Source of the DNA: an uncultured Collinsella sp.
GTDB taxonomy: Bacteria; Actinomycetota; Coriobacteriia; Coriobacteriales; Coriobacteriaceae
DNA: 6,218 nt
Assembly: GCA_900551205.1 (NCBI GenBank)
Contig: URUW01000108.1
Location: forward strand, 1 to 6,218
Reading direction: 5' to 3'
The position numbers and the translations under genes are program-made. The notes beneath the pieces are model-generated. The model saw only the letters and a program-made list of their open reading frames with translations. It was not told the DNA's origin and did no database searches. This document shows, in pieces, positions 5,571-6,218 of the stretch (position 1 is the first letter of the stretch; every line of letters starts with the position of its first letter).

Positions 5571-5668
5571 GCCTTCTGAGGTGCCGCAGATTGACGTGAA
5601 AGAGGAGCGAAGCGTACTTCGGTACGCGAGCGACGGTTTGAACGTCAAGGTGCGGTGTCTCAGAAGGC
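5571..5668 (+). repeat. ~98-nt fold-back element with UUCG tetraloop between nanK and nanE
   Basis: The outer arms GCCTTCTGAG (5571-5580) and CTCAGAAGGC (5659-5668) pair perfectly. The stem then continues with GTGCCGCA/TGCGGTGT (5581-5588 with 5651-5658, three G-U pairs) and, after a 2x2 internal loop, TTGACGT/ACGTCAA (5591-5597 with 5642-5648, perfect). The tip is a separate GCGTAC-TTCG-GTACGC hairpin (5612-5627) with a C(UUCG)G tetraloop. The element is followed by TATTTTG (5669-5675) and then the nanE ribosome binding site. It could be a dispersed palindromic repeat, a terminator/attenuator or a small structured RNA. No flanking target duplication is visible. The structure is certain; copy number and function are unknown. 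Confidence 0.75.
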
Positions 5669-5674
5669 TATTTT

Positions 5675-5682
5675 GAGAAAGG
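5675..5682 (+). promoter_or_regulatory. Ribosome binding site of nanE
   Basis: GAGAAAGG lies 11 nt before ATG 5694, just 6 nt beyond the large fold-back element. That closeness means the folded element could affect ribosome access to nanE. Confidence 0.5.
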
Positions 5683-5693
5683 TTGAGTCGAAC

Positions 5694-6218
5694 ATGACCG
5701 TTGATCCTTTGATTCAATCCCTGAAGGGCAAGCTCGTCGTGAGCGTTCAGGCCTATATGGGCGAGCCGCTTCGTACGCCCGAAACCATGGCTCAGATGTC
5801 TCGCGCCTGCGAGCTTGGCGGCGCCGCCGCTATTCGCTGCCAGGGTCTTGCCGACATCGCCGCCATTAAGGGCCGCTGCGAGGTCCCCGTCATCGGCTTG
5901 TGGAAGGATGGACACGAGGGCGTCTACATCACGCCGACGCTGCGTCATGCTCGCGCCTGCGTTGCAGCCGGTGCCGACATCGTGGCAATTGACGCCACTG
6001 ATCGCCCACGTCCCGATGGCAAGACCGTCGAGGACACCTTCCGTCCGCTGCACGAGGAGGGTGTGCTCCTGATGGCCGACTGTGCCACCATCGAGGACAT
6101 TCGCCGTGCGGTTGATATGGGGTTCGACCTTGTATCCACCACGCTTTCTCATGGTGTCGCCGCCATCGACTGCACCATGGCCGATGGCCCCGATCTGCCG
6201 CTCCTGCGTCAGGCGACC
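5694..6218 (+). CDS. nanE: N-acetylmannosamine-6-phosphate 2-epimerase NanE (3' truncated by window)
   Basis: NanE converts ManNAc-6-phosphate to GlcNAc-6-phosphate, linking sialic acid breakdown to amino-sugar metabolism in the cytoplasm. The window holds 175 codons with no stop. Typical NanE segments are LKGKLVVSVQA near the N-terminus, GEPLRTPE, GGAAAIRCQG with Arg48, PVIGLWKDG with the catalytic lysine candidate Lys71, VYITPTL, AGADIVAIDAT, RPRPDG, LLMADCAT with Asp129, and GFDLVSTTLS. The common LSGYT is LSHGV here. The catalytic Glu expected in a later AEGR-type motif would lie beyond the window. This gene is the strongest evidence for the sialic acid pathway. The start is ATG 5694, after a large fold-back element, so its expression could differ from that of the kinase upstream. 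Confidence 0.95.
   Translation, partial: MTVDPLIQSLKGKLVVSVQAYMGEPLRTPETMAQMSRACELGGAAAIRCQGLADIAAIKGRCEVPVIGLWKDGHEGVYITPTLRHARACVAAGADIVAIDATDRPRPDGKTVEDTFRPLHEEGVLLMADCATIEDIRRAVDMGFDLVSTTLSHGVAAIDCTMADGPDLPLLRQAT

Noticed and set aside
5591..5619. Promoter with a TTGACG -35 box inside the fold-back element
   Set aside because: The sequence at the right spacing (GTACTT) is a poor -10 box, and TTGACGT is explained by pairing with ACGTCAA on the other arm.
5571..5668. Miniature transposable element
   Set aside because: The element has inverted ends but no visible flanking target-site duplication, and the internal G-U pairs fit an RNA structure at least as well; copy number cannot be judged from one window.
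5466..6152. A 228-codon open frame on the - strand across the large fold-back element and nanE
   Set aside because: It is opposite NanE, whose conserved motifs are clear, and it runs through the end of the kinase gene and the structured gap.

Overview
This is a 6.2 kb stretch in which every supported gene is on the + strand. It carries seven genes, the first and last cut by the window edges. Taken together they read as part of a sialic acid (N-acetylneuraminate) uptake and breakdown cluster. The base composition is GC-rich with C/G-ending codons. The aldolase and kinase look actinobacterial to me, and I would guess a gut Coriobacteriia-type organism such as Collinsella or a relative. That assignment is from general resemblance only, not from a marker gene.

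Layout. Positions 1-1524 hold the two ATP-binding subunits of an oligopeptide/dipeptide-type (Opp/Dpp) ABC transporter, with the first subunit's stop codon touching the second's start. A strong GC-rich hairpin follows (1541-1568). Positions 1605-3426 hold a tandem pair of carbohydrate esterase family 7 (AXE1/cephalosporin-C deacetylase) proteins overlapping by 8 nt. The first has a complete Ser-Asp-His triad. The second is a shortened paralogue whose nucleophile serine is a glycine. Positions 3495-4415 encode a DHDPS/N-acetylneuraminate lyase superfamily aldolase with the Schiff-base lysine and catalytic tyrosine. An extended hairpin (4446-4487) and a second dyad (4522-4550) precede a ROK-family sugar kinase, probably N-acetylmannosamine kinase (4588-5553). 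A ~98-nt fold-back element with a UUCG tetraloop tip fills most of the next gap (5571-5668). Then comes the start of N-acetylmannosamine-6-phosphate 2-epimerase NanE (5694 to the window end).

How the genes may work together. The transporter would import a sialic acid or related ligand. The cytoplasmic CE7 esterase (no signal peptide) could remove O-acetyl groups. The aldolase would release pyruvate and ManNAc, the ROK kinase would make ManNAc-6-P, and NanE would give GlcNAc-6-P. NanE is the most diagnostic gene; the kinase and aldolase roles lean partly on context because several specificity residues differ from the E. coli enzymes.

The most unusual items are the catalytically dead CE7 paralogue coupled to an intact esterase, the large structured element between nanK and nanE, the altered sugar/zinc-site residues in the kinase, the altered substrate-site residues in the aldolase, and the loss of the usual C-terminal cysteines in the DppD-like ATPase.
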